Shown piece after piece: positions 1 through 5,865 of a DNA stretch of 12,190 bases. The number at the start of each line of letters is the position of its first letter. Within the stretch, counting starts at the first letter, position 1. This stretch comes from 66-474 sp051961995. Its GTDB lineage: Bacteria > Pseudomonadota > Gammaproteobacteria > Xanthomonadales > Rhodanobacteraceae. The notes below the pieces were generated by a model, which was given only the letters and a program-made list of their open reading frames with translations, was not told the DNA's origin and did no database searches. A program made the position numbers and the translations under genes. Where the stretch lies: NCBI GenBank assembly GCA_051961995.1, contig JBQCCR010000065.1, forward strand, positions 1 through 12,190. The letters are read 5' to 3'.

Positions 1-14
1 ATGAGTCCGTTCGC

Positions 15-971
15 TTACGCGTTCGCAAGATGCCTGGTGCTGGCAAGAAACGCGCCCACCCAGCCCAGCAATGCAGCCGCCAACGGTACCAGTATCAGCA
101 GCCAAACGGGCAGTCCGCCGAATGCAATCCGTCCGTCGTAACTCGCGGACAACGCGTGCACCGGCGCGGCCAGGCCCGATTCCAGCGCGATCACCAGCAC
201 GATCGCGATCAATCCCGCCAGCGCGCCGTACCACACGCCTTCGTACAGGAACGGCCGGCGCACGAAGCCGGCGCTGGCGCCGACCAGGCGCTGCACGATG
301 ATCTCTTCCGAACGCGAGCGGATGTCCAGCCGCACGCTGTTGCCGGTCACGCCCAGTGCGGCCAGCGCAAGCAGCGCCGCGAGCAGGGCGGTAATGCGCT
401 GGCCCAGCGCGATGAAGGCATCCAGTCGCGCGCGCCAGGCGCCGTTGTCCTGCACGCCATCCACGTGCGGCAATGCGCGCAGATCCTTCACCAGCGCGTC
501 GGTCTGCTCACGACCGAGGTTCTGCCGCGGCTGTATCAGCAAGACGTAGGGCAGCGGATTCTCCGCCAACGCGTGCAGGGCTTCGGCGAAGCCCTGCACG
601 GAAGCAAGTTCCGAGAGGCCCTGCTGTGGTGTTTTCACCGCCACATCTGAGATATCCGCGCGGGCGCGCAACTGGTTTGCCAGGGCATCCGCCACTGCCG
701 CATTGGCCGGAGGCTGCAGGAACACGCTGATCGCCCGCGATTCGCCCACGCTACCGGACAACCGCTGCACGTTGGCGAGCAACAGATAGAACGCCAGCGG
801 CAAGGCAAGCGCGAAGCCCATCACCGCGACGGTCAACAGGGTACCGAACGGCCTTTGCCGCAATGCCTGCAGACTTGCCGCGCATGCCCACGCGTGCTGC
901 TCGCGCCAGATCGCAACGCGCGAGCGCTTGCGTTCGCGCAGCACGGGCGCAGGTTTCGCCACCGTGCTCAT
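15..971 (-). CDS. ftsX: Cell division protein FtsX (ABC transporter permease-like)
   Basis: Integral inner-membrane partner of FtsE. In the known family, FtsEX sits at the divisome and activates periplasmic murein hydrolases through FtsX's large first extracytoplasmic loop instead of transporting a substrate. The 318-residue product fits FtsX: a basic N-terminus, a hydrophobic segment at about 43-66, a polar periplasmic domain at about 67-190, then three more hydrophobic segments at about 191-213, 244-264 and 288-311. The cytoplasmic stretch after TM2 (about 214-242, with RSRSEEIIVQRLVGAS) is the typical FtsX/MacB coupling region. I chose the ATG at 971 because it overlaps the ftsE stop in ATGA, the usual sign of translational coupling; a longer frame reaching 1127 would run antiparallel through ftsE and has no family support. 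The stop codon is TAA at 15-17. The gene called rpoH often follows ftsX in related bacteria, but the window ends before that can be seen. Confidence 0.95.
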   Translation of the reverse strand: MSTVAKPAPVLRERKRSRVAIWREQHAWACAASLQALRQRPFGTLLTVAVMGFALALPLAFYLLLANVQRLSGSVGESRAISVFLQPPANAAVADALANQLRARADISDVAVKTPQQGLSELASVQGFAEALHALAENPLPYVLLIQPRQNLGREQTDALVKDLRALPHVDGVQDNGAWRARLDAFIALGQRITALLAALLALAALGVTGNSVRLDIRSRSEEIIVQRLVGASAGFVRRPFLYEGVWYGALAGLIAIVLVIALESGLAAPVHALSASYDGRIAFGGLPVWLLILVPLAAALLGWVGAFLASTRHLANA

Positions 972-1645
972 GCGATCTCCACGGCCGGCACGTCGGCGAC
1001 CAGCCGGCCGTGATCCAGCACAAGCGTGCGTTGCTTCATCCGTTTCAGCAACGGCAGATCGTGGCTGGCGATCAGCACCGTGGTGCCCACCTCGCGGAAC
1101 TGCGCGAACAATTGCATGATCTCCCACGACAACTGCGGATCGAGGTTGCCCGTCGGTTCGTCGGCGATGATCAAGGCAGGTTTCGCCACGATGGCGCGGG
1201 CGATGCCGACGCGCTGCTGCTCGCCGGTGGAGAGCGTGGCCGGGGGCTGCTTTTCGTAGGCAAGCAGGCCGACCTTGTCCAGCGCCGCGCGCACGCGGCG
1301 AGCGCGTTCGTCGGCCGGCACGCCGGCAATGATCAAGGGCAGCGCGACGTTCTCGCCGACGCTGCGATCCATCAGCAGGCGGTGGTCCTGGAACACCATG
1401 CCGATGCCGCGGCGATGCCGCGCGATTTTTCCGCCGCGCACTTTCGCGAGCGGGCAGTCCGCCACTTCGATCGCGCCCCCGCTGGCACGTTCAATCAGCG
1501 CGATCAATTTCAGCAACGTGCTCTTGCCCGCACCCGAGTGCCCGGTGACGAATACCATCTCGCCGGCGGGCACCTGGAAAGACAACGCTTCCAGCGCGGC
1601 ATGGCCATTCGCGTAGCGCTTGCTGACGGAATCGAAGCGGATCAC
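968..1645 (-). CDS. ftsE: Cell division ATP-binding protein FtsE
   Basis: Cytoplasmic ABC ATPase that drives FtsX at the septum. The 225-residue product has every ABC element in order: Walker A GHSGAGKST (about 35-43), Q-loop Gln86, signature LSTGEQQR (138-145), Walker B ALIIADEP (157-164) with Glu163, and H-loop His195. The signature reads LSTGE where most FtsE proteins have LSGGE. I chose the GTG at 1645 because the product then begins (M)IRFDSVSKRY, the canonical FtsE N-terminus, and matches the usual length near 220 residues. No strong ribosome binding site precedes it. Upstream ATGs at 1705 and 1729 would add 20 or 28 residues that overlap the end of the interspersed repeat at 1701-1805, so I consider them unlikely. 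It sits 173 nt downstream of the rhlB stop on the same strand and may be transcribed by read-through or from its own promoter. Confidence 0.93.
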   Translation of the reverse strand: MIRFDSVSKRYANGHAALEALSFQVPAGEMVFVTGHSGAGKSTLLKLIALIERASGGAIEVADCPLAKVRGGKIARHRRGIGMVFQDHRLLMDRSVGENVALPLIIAGVPADERARRVRAALDKVGLLAYEKQPPATLSTGEQQRVGIARAIVAKPALIIADEPTGNLDPQLSWEIMQLFAQFREVGTTVLIASHDLPLLKRMKQRTLVLDHGRLVADVPAVEIA

Positions 1646-1700
1646 GTGCGGGACAAAGGGCGAAGATGCGAGAGACGGGCGAAGCGTAACAACTTTTGCC

Positions 1701-1805
1701 GTCATCCCGGGGACCGTTCGTGGCTTCATCGCGGCCGGAACCCGGAATCCCGTGACTTCGTGGAATCAGAGAAAGCTGCTGGATCCCGGCTTGCGCCGGG
1801 ATGAC
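1701..1805. repeat. Interspersed palindromic-ended repeat, copy A
   Basis: A 105-bp element between rhlB and ftsE. Its ends are a perfect 10-bp inverted repeat, GTCATCCCGG and CCGGGATGAC. A related 104-bp copy lies at 5724-5827; the two share both ends, a GGCTTCAT block and a GGAACCCGGAA block, and diverge in the middle. The ends look like the widespread proteobacterial intergenic repeat whose translation reads VIPAQAGIQ. Transcribed from either strand it should fold into a long hairpin, so it could affect rhlB-to-ftsEX read-through. No transposase is encoded. Confidence 0.85.
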
Positions 1806-1818
1806 TAGCATGGGTTGC

Positions 1819-3189
1819 TCAGGGACTCGGCGGCCGTGCCGGTTCGGAATGCCCCGCCGGCTTGCGCCGGCGGCGACGACGCTTGCGCGGACCGCGTTCG
1901 CCTTCGGCTTGCTTCGACGCTGATCCGGAAACTTCGGCATGTTCGCCGGCTTCCGCCTCATCCGAATCGTCGCCGTCCTCGTGCGCGCCCTGCAGCGCCT
2001 TGCCGCGCGGCTTCGGAATCGTCAGCAAGTCCGCGCCGATGGGTTGCACCGGAATCTTCTGCCCAATGTACTGCTCGATGTCCGGCAACGACATCGCGTA
2101 CAGATCGCAGGCGAAGCTGATCGCATCGCCCTCGGCACCCAGCCTCGCGGTGCGGCCGATGCGGTGCACGTAGTCCTCGCCATCCTGCGGCAGGTCGTAA
2201 TTGAACACGTGCGACACGTCGGCAATGTGCAGGCCGCGCGCGGCGACGTCGGTCGCCACCAGCAACTGCACTTCGCCCTTCTGGAAACGTTCGAGCAACT
2301 TCTGGCGCTTCTTCTGCGGCACGTCACCCGACAACGCGCCGACCACGTAGCCGTGCCGCGACAGGCGCTGCGTCACGCGCTCGGCGGCGGCCTTGGTATT
2401 GACGAACACGATCGAGCGATGCGGATCGGAGCGCTCCAGCAGGTTCAGCAGCAGCGGGATCTTTTCTTCCTTGGCCGGGAAGAACACCTGCTGGCGCACG
2501 CGGTCGGCGGTGACGCGCTCGGTCTCCACCGTCAGCTTCTGCGGCTGGTTCATGTGCTCGTAGGCCAGCTCCAGCACGCGGTAGCTGAGCGTGGCCGAGA
2601 ACATCAGGCCCTGGCGCTCCTCGCGCGGCGGCAGCCGGCGCATCAGGTAACGCACATCCTTGATGAAGCCGAGGTCGAACATGCGGTCGGCCTCGTCAAT
2701 TACGAACGATTCCACCGCGCGGAAGCTGAAGACGTGCTGCTTGAAGTAATCAATCAGGCGACCGGGCGTGGCGATGATCACATCGCAGCCGTCCTGCAAT
2801 TGCTGGCGCTGCTTGTCGTAATCCACGCCACCGTAGATCAGCGCGAAGCGCAGGCCGGTGTGGCGGCCGATCGCGCGCGCATCCTTGTCAATCTGCATCG
2901 CCAGTTCGCGCGTCGGCGCGATGATCAGCGCGCGCGGGTCGTTGTCGCGACGTTCGGGCATCGCCGGGCGCGTCAGCAAGCGGTTCATCACCGCAACCAG
3001 AAACGCGCAGGTCTTGCCGGTGCCGGTCTGCGCCTGGCCCGCGACATCGCGGCCCTGCAAGGCAACCGGCAGTGCCAACGCCTGGATCGGCGTGCAGCGC
3101 ACGAAGCCGGTTTCCGCGATGCCTTGCGCCAGCAGCGGATGCAGGTCGAATTGTTCGAAGAAGATATTGGAGAGGACGTGTTCTGCCAT
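1819..3189 (-). CDS. rhlB: ATP-dependent DEAD-box RNA helicase RhlB
   Basis: RNA helicase that in the known family unwinds structured RNA for degradosome-mediated decay. The 456-residue product shows the DEAD-box motifs in order: Q-motif region F13-Q36 (TPIQ), motif I AQTGTGKT (53-60), Ia PTRELA (92-97), motif II DEAD (165-168), motif III SAT (198-200), TDVAARGLHI (313-322) and motif VI HRIGRTAR (342-349). The N-terminus (FDLHPLLAQGI) and the position divergent to trxA and rho match the conserved rhlB-trxA-rho neighbourhood, which supports RhlB over RhlE or DeaD. The tail from about 400 is low-complexity: first acidic (GDDSDEAEAGE), then RKRRRRRRK at 435-443, then Pro-rich. GGA lies 6 nt before the ATG at 3189, which supports the start. 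The stop is 13 nt from repeat copy A. Confidence 0.95.
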   Translation of the reverse strand: MAEHVLSNIFFEQFDLHPLLAQGIAETGFVRCTPIQALALPVALQGRDVAGQAQTGTGKTCAFLVAVMNRLLTRPAMPERRDNDPRALIIAPTRELAMQIDKDARAIGRHTGLRFALIYGGVDYDKQRQQLQDGCDVIIATPGRLIDYFKQHVFSFRAVESFVIDEADRMFDLGFIKDVRYLMRRLPPREERQGLMFSATLSYRVLELAYEHMNQPQKLTVETERVTADRVRQQVFFPAKEEKIPLLLNLLERSDPHRSIVFVNTKAAAERVTQRLSRHGYVVGALSGDVPQKKRQKLLERFQKGEVQLLVATDVAARGLHIADVSHVFNYDLPQDGEDYVHRIGRTARLGAEGDAISFACDLYAMSLPDIEQYIGQKIPVQPIGADLLTIPKPRGKALQGAHEDGDDSDEAEAGEHAEVSGSASKQAEGERGPRKRRRRRRKPAGHSEPARPPSP

Positions 3190-3534
3190 GATTTATCCGT
3201 GCGATCGCCCCTGATCGCGCAAGTCAAGAAGCCGCCATCCATGACTGCACTTTCAAATTTGCTCTTGCAATCTTCCCTGATTGCCGATCAAGGCACCGCG
3301 AGCAGCTCTTTGCCAAGCGGCAAGTTCGAGCGTGGCCCGCGATTCTTCGTCGAGCTTGAATCGTCGGCGCGGTTGGGATGGAATACCGCCCTGAACTGCG
3401 ACACCGCGGGGGCATCGCCAGCGGTTTTCCGCGAGGGTTAACCGCCAGAGTGTAGCGCAACCGCGCAAACCGCGCCGTTGCAATTTGCCGCGCCGCCCCC
3501 CATTTACCGATTCCGCAAGCAACAGGATTTCCCA
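3190..3534. other. 345-bp divergent intergenic region between rhlB and trxA
   Basis: This gap must hold the 5' control regions of rhlB (leftward) and trxA (rightward). I could not place a convincing sigma70 promoter on either strand. Visible structure includes the 8-bp palindrome GGTTAACC at 3436-3443, nested in GCGGTT (3421-3426) and AACCGC (3440-3445), which could be an operator or hairpin. The stretch from about 3288 to 3441 reads like coding or dispersed-repeat sequence on both strands but has no usable start with a ribosome binding site, so no gene is called. Confidence 0.6.
3524..3527 (+). promoter_or_regulatory. Ribosome binding site of trxA
   Basis: AGGA lies 7 nt before the ATG at 3535. 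It decides the start in favour of the 108-residue thioredoxin over the TTG at 3478, which would add 19 residues of non-thioredoxin sequence. Confidence 0.7.
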
Positions 3535-3861
3535 ATGAGCGAATACGTCACCCACGTCAGCGACGCCGATTTCGAAACCCAGGTGCTGCAGTCGGAGACC
3601 CCGGTGCTGGTGGACTTCTGGGCGGAATGGTGCGGGCCCTGCAAGGCGATCGCGCCGCTGCTGGACGACATCGCGCAGTCGTATCAGGGCAAGCTGAAGA
3701 TCGCCAAGGTCAACACCGACGAGAACCAGAAGACTCCCCGCACCTACGGCATCCGCGGCATTCCGACCCTGATGATCTTCAAGGGCGGCAAGGTCGAAGC
3801 CACCCAGATCGGCGCGGTGAGCAGGGGCCAGCTCACGCAACTGATAGACAAGACCATTTGA
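3535..3861 (+). CDS. trxA: Thioredoxin 1
   Basis: Cytoplasmic dithiol-disulfide oxidoreductase that reduces protein disulfides and recycles enzymes such as ribonucleotide reductase and methionine sulfoxide reductases. The 108-residue product is the usual thioredoxin length. It carries the active site WCGPC (Trp32, Cys33, Cys36, followed by Lys37), the buried Asp27 in LVDFWA, and the cis-proline loop GIPT (Pro77). The C-terminal GAVSRGQLTQLID matches the family helix alpha4. It lies divergent from rhlB and 286 nt upstream of rho, the same order as in enterics. The msrC gene about 3 kb to the right encodes a likely client of thioredoxin. Nothing is abnormal in sequence or length. Confidence 0.98.
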   Translation: MSEYVTHVSDADFETQVLQSETPVLVDFWAEWCGPCKAIAPLLDDIAQSYQGKLKIAKVNTDENQKTPRTYGIRGIPTLMIFKGGKVEATQIGAVSRGQLTQLIDKTI

Positions 3862-3870
3862 ATTGATTGT

Positions 3871-3957
3871 GGGTTGACGGTTGCCGGTTGTCGGAAGAGC
3901 AGGTCCCGCGAGATCCCGCCCACAACCAGCAACCAGCAACCGACAACCGATAACCAG
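3871..3957. repeat. Inverted array of heptanucleotide CAACCNN repeats
   Basis: Right part, 3923-3957: five consecutive 7-mers, CAACCAG, CAACCAG, CAACCGA, CAACCGA, TAACCAG. Left part, 3871-3891: three 7-mers of the opposite orientation, GGGTTGA, CGGTTGC, CGGTTGT. About 31 bp separate the two parts, so a transcript could fold into a hairpin of repeated GGTTG/CAACC pairs. The unit is strictly 7 bp, so it is not a coding triplet repeat. A degenerate version lies at 8243-8256. The array starts only 9 bp past the trxA stop. Confidence 0.85.
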
Positions 3958-3973
3958 GATCAGAGCCAGCCGC

Positions 3974-4003
3974 TTGTCGCGGCTACCGCTGCAATGCTAG
4001 ATT
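3974..4003 (+). promoter_or_regulatory. Possible sigma70-type promoter for rho
   Basis: TTGTCG (3974-3979) and TAGATT (3998-4003) are each four of six matches to the -35 and -10 consensus, with 18 bp between them. A start near 4010 would give an untranslated rho leader of about 140 nt. This is a by-eye match in a GC-rich genome, so chance is a real alternative; rho might instead be co-transcribed with trxA. Confidence 0.3.
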
Positions 4004-4075
4004 GACCCCGTCGGCAGCGCCGTTCGCGCCCGACCCTCGCGTCAAGGGACCTCCTTCCAGCTGTTCTGAAGGTTC

Positions 4076-4092
4076 GCGGGCCTTGCGCCCGC
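4076..4092 (+). promoter_or_regulatory. GC hairpin in the rho leader
   Basis: GCGGGC (4076-4081), loop CTTGC, GCCCGC (4087-4092): a perfect 6-bp GC stem. The flanking TTCGCG (4073-4078) and CGCGAA offer an alternative, partly exclusive pairing. No T-tract follows, so it is not an intrinsic terminator. Rho is autoregulated by leader attenuation in E. coli; whether this hairpin takes part in something similar is inference. Confidence 0.3.
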
Positions 4093-4147
4093 ACGCGAAA
4101 TATCCCACTCCCTCCCGCTCCTCAACGGCGCCCCAAAGGCGAAACCC

Positions 4148-5677
4148 GTGTCCGATACCGAAAACCCCTCCCAAGCCGGCGATGACGCGCGCGCGTCCGC
4201 ACCCGAAACCAGCAACACGCAGCAAGCCGAGCGCAACGGCGGCGAATCGCCGCAGCAGCGCGAAGGCGGCGGGCGTCCCGAACGCGGCCGGCGCCGGCGC
4301 GGTCGCCACGATCGTGGCGGCGGTGGCGGTGGCCCGCGCGGCGGCGGCCAGGGCGGCGGCAATGGCCTGCCGCAGGACACCGGCGACGAAGGCGACGCCG
4401 GCGATCCCAATCGCCTGATCAACCTCACCGAACTGAAGCGCAAGAATGCGCCGCAGCTGCTGGCGCTGGCCGACGAACTCGGCATCCAGGAAGGCGTCGC
4501 CCGCGCACGCAAGCAGGATGTGATCTTCAACATCCTGAAAGCGCACGCGCGCAGCGGCGGCGGCATCTGGGCCGAAGGCGTGCTGGAAATCCTGCAGGAC
4601 GGTTTCGGCTTCCTGCGCTCGGCCGACGAGTCGTACCTCGCCGGCCCCGACGACATCTACGTGTCGCCCTCGCAGATCCGTCGCTTCAACCTGCGCACCG
4701 GCGACTACGTCACCGGCCGCGTGCGTCACCCGAAGGAAGGCGAACGCTACTTCGCGCTGCTGAAGGTGGACACGATCAACGGCGATCCGCCGGAAGCGAC
4801 CAAGAACAAGCTGCTGTTCGAGAACCTGACGCCGCTGTTCCCGCGCAAGGCGTTCCACCTCGAGCGCGGCAACGGCTCGTCGGAGGACATCACCGGCCGC
4901 ATCCTTGATTTGATTGCGCCGGTCGGGCGCGGCCAGCGCGGCCTGATCGTGTCGCAACCGAAAGCCGGCAAGACCATGATGCTGCAGAACGTCGCGCAGG
5001 CGATCGTGCACAACCATCCGGACGTGCACCTGATCATCCTGCTGATCGACGAGCGCCCGGAAGAAGTCACCGAGATGCAGCGCAGCGTCAAGGCGGAAGT
5101 GGTGTCTTCCACCTTCGATGAACCCGCGGTGCGCCACGTGCAGGTCGCGGAGATGGTGATCGAGCGCGCCAAGCGCCTGGTCGAACACAAGCGCGACGTC
5201 GTGATCCTGCTCGACTCGATCACGCGCCTGGCCCGCGCCTACAACACCGTGGTGCCCTCGTCCGGCAAGGTGCTGACCGGCGGCGTGGACGCCAACGCGC
5301 TGCAGCGCCCGAAGCGTTTCTTCGGCGCCGCGCGCAACGTCGAGGAAGGCGGTTCGCTGACCATCCTCGCCACCGCGCTGATCGATACCGGCAGCAAGAT
5401 GGACGAGGTGATCTACGAGGAATTCAAGGGCACCGGCAACATGGAAGTGCACTTGGATCGCCGCATCTCCGAAAAGCGCGTGTACCCGGCCATCAACATC
5501 AACCGCTCCGGCACCCGCCGCGAGGAGCTGCTGATCGCACCGGACATGCTGGCCAAGATCTGGATCCTGCGCAAACTGCTGCATCCGATGGACGAGCTGG
5601 CCGCGATCGAGTTCATGCTCGACAAGATGAAGAACACCAAGACCAACGACGAGTTCTTCAATTCGATGAAGCGGTAG
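4148..5677 (+). CDS. rho: Transcription termination factor Rho with long N-terminal tail
   Basis: Hexameric RNA-dependent ATPase that ends transcription. From about residue 92 the sequence matches canonical Rho: NLTELK (the usual N-terminus of E. coli Rho), RNA-binding DGFGFLRSAD (151-160) and YVSPSQIRRFNLRTGD, Walker A PKAGKT (271-276), Walker B ILLDS (353-357), Q-loop GKVLTGGVDANAL (373-385) and the C-terminal KTNDEFF. The 509-residue product is about 90 residues longer than E. coli Rho (419). The additional N-terminus is low-complexity: polar and acidic at 1-40, Arg-rich at about 43-56 (GRRRRGRHDR), Gly-rich at 57-72, then acidic. The start is GTG at 4148 with AAAGG ending 8 nt upstream; the frame stays open and codon use in the tail is consistent with coding. 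An internal start near NLTELK is possible, but I see no good ATG or GTG with a binding site there. It is downstream of trxA and followed by repeat copy B. Confidence 0.97.
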   Translation: MSDTENPSQAGDDARASAPETSNTQQAERNGGESPQQREGGGRPERGRRRRGRHDRGGGGGGPRGGGQGGGNGLPQDTGDEGDAGDPNRLINLTELKRKNAPQLLALADELGIQEGVARARKQDVIFNILKAHARSGGGIWAEGVLEILQDGFGFLRSADESYLAGPDDIYVSPSQIRRFNLRTGDYVTGRVRHPKEGERYFALLKVDTINGDPPEATKNKLLFENLTPLFPRKAFHLERGNGSSEDITGRILDLIAPVGRGQRGLIVSQPKAGKTMMLQNVAQAIVHNHPDVHLIILLIDERPEEVTEMQRSVKAEVVSSTFDEPAVRHVQVAEMVIERAKRLVEHKRDVVILLDSITRLARAYNTVVPSSGKVLTGGVDANALQRPKRFFGAARNVEEGGSLTILATALIDTGSKMDEVIYEEFKGTGNMEVHLDRRISEKRVYPAININRSGTRREELLIAPDMLAKIWILRKLLHPMDELAAIEFMLDKMKNTKTNDEFFNSMKR

Positions 5678-5723
5678 GCTCGGGTCTCTGGACTCGGGCT
5701 AACACAGCAAACAAGAAAGGTTC

Positions 5724-5827
5724 GTCATTCCGGGCCGCCCGCGGCTTCATTGCGGGCGGAACCCGGAACCCAGTGACTTGGCTCTGCCAATTCAAAGTCA
5801 CTGGGTCCCGGCTTTCGCCGGGATGAC
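5724..5827. repeat. Interspersed palindromic-ended repeat, copy B
   Basis: A 104-bp element with ends GTCATTCCGG and CCGGGATGAC (one mismatch in the inverted repeat). It also holds a perfect internal 10-bp inverted repeat, CCCAGTGACT and AGTCACTGGG, that copy A has largely lost. It lies 46 bp past the rho stop and 38 bp before the LOG gene. The strong fold could serve as a transcription terminator or a 3'-end stabiliser for rho mRNA (inference). No separate intrinsic terminator for rho is visible. Confidence 0.87.
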
Positions 5828-5865
5828 GAGAGTGCGATGCTTTCAGTTTCCACTCTCATTCGCCC

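Noticed and set aside
5..800. Short plus-strand frames antisense to ftsX
   Set aside because: Arg/Gln/His-rich shadows without ribosome binding sites; ftsX on the minus strand explains the region.
1939..3441. A 500-codon open frame on the plus strand antisense to rhlB
   Set aside because: It mirrors rhlB almost exactly, is rich in His, Gln, Arg and Ala without any domain, and arises from the third-position GC bias of the real gene. The DEAD-box motifs are on the minus strand.
3871..3957. CRISPR array
   Set aside because: The units are 7 bp in direct tandem without spacers, and no cas gene is near.
3862..4147. A rhoL-like leader peptide upstream of rho
   Set aside because: I found no short frame with a ribosome binding site ahead of the rho start.
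4300..4370. Possible frameshift or sequencing error in the Gly-rich run of rho
   Set aside because: The frame remains open from GTG to the canonical Rho core without interruption, and codons vary among GGC, GGT and GGG, so the low complexity looks genuine.
3983..5584. A 533-codon open frame on the minus strand antisense to rho
   Set aside because: Another GC-bias shadow; composition (long Ala, Val, His, Gln runs) is unlike a folded protein and rho is certain on the plus strand.
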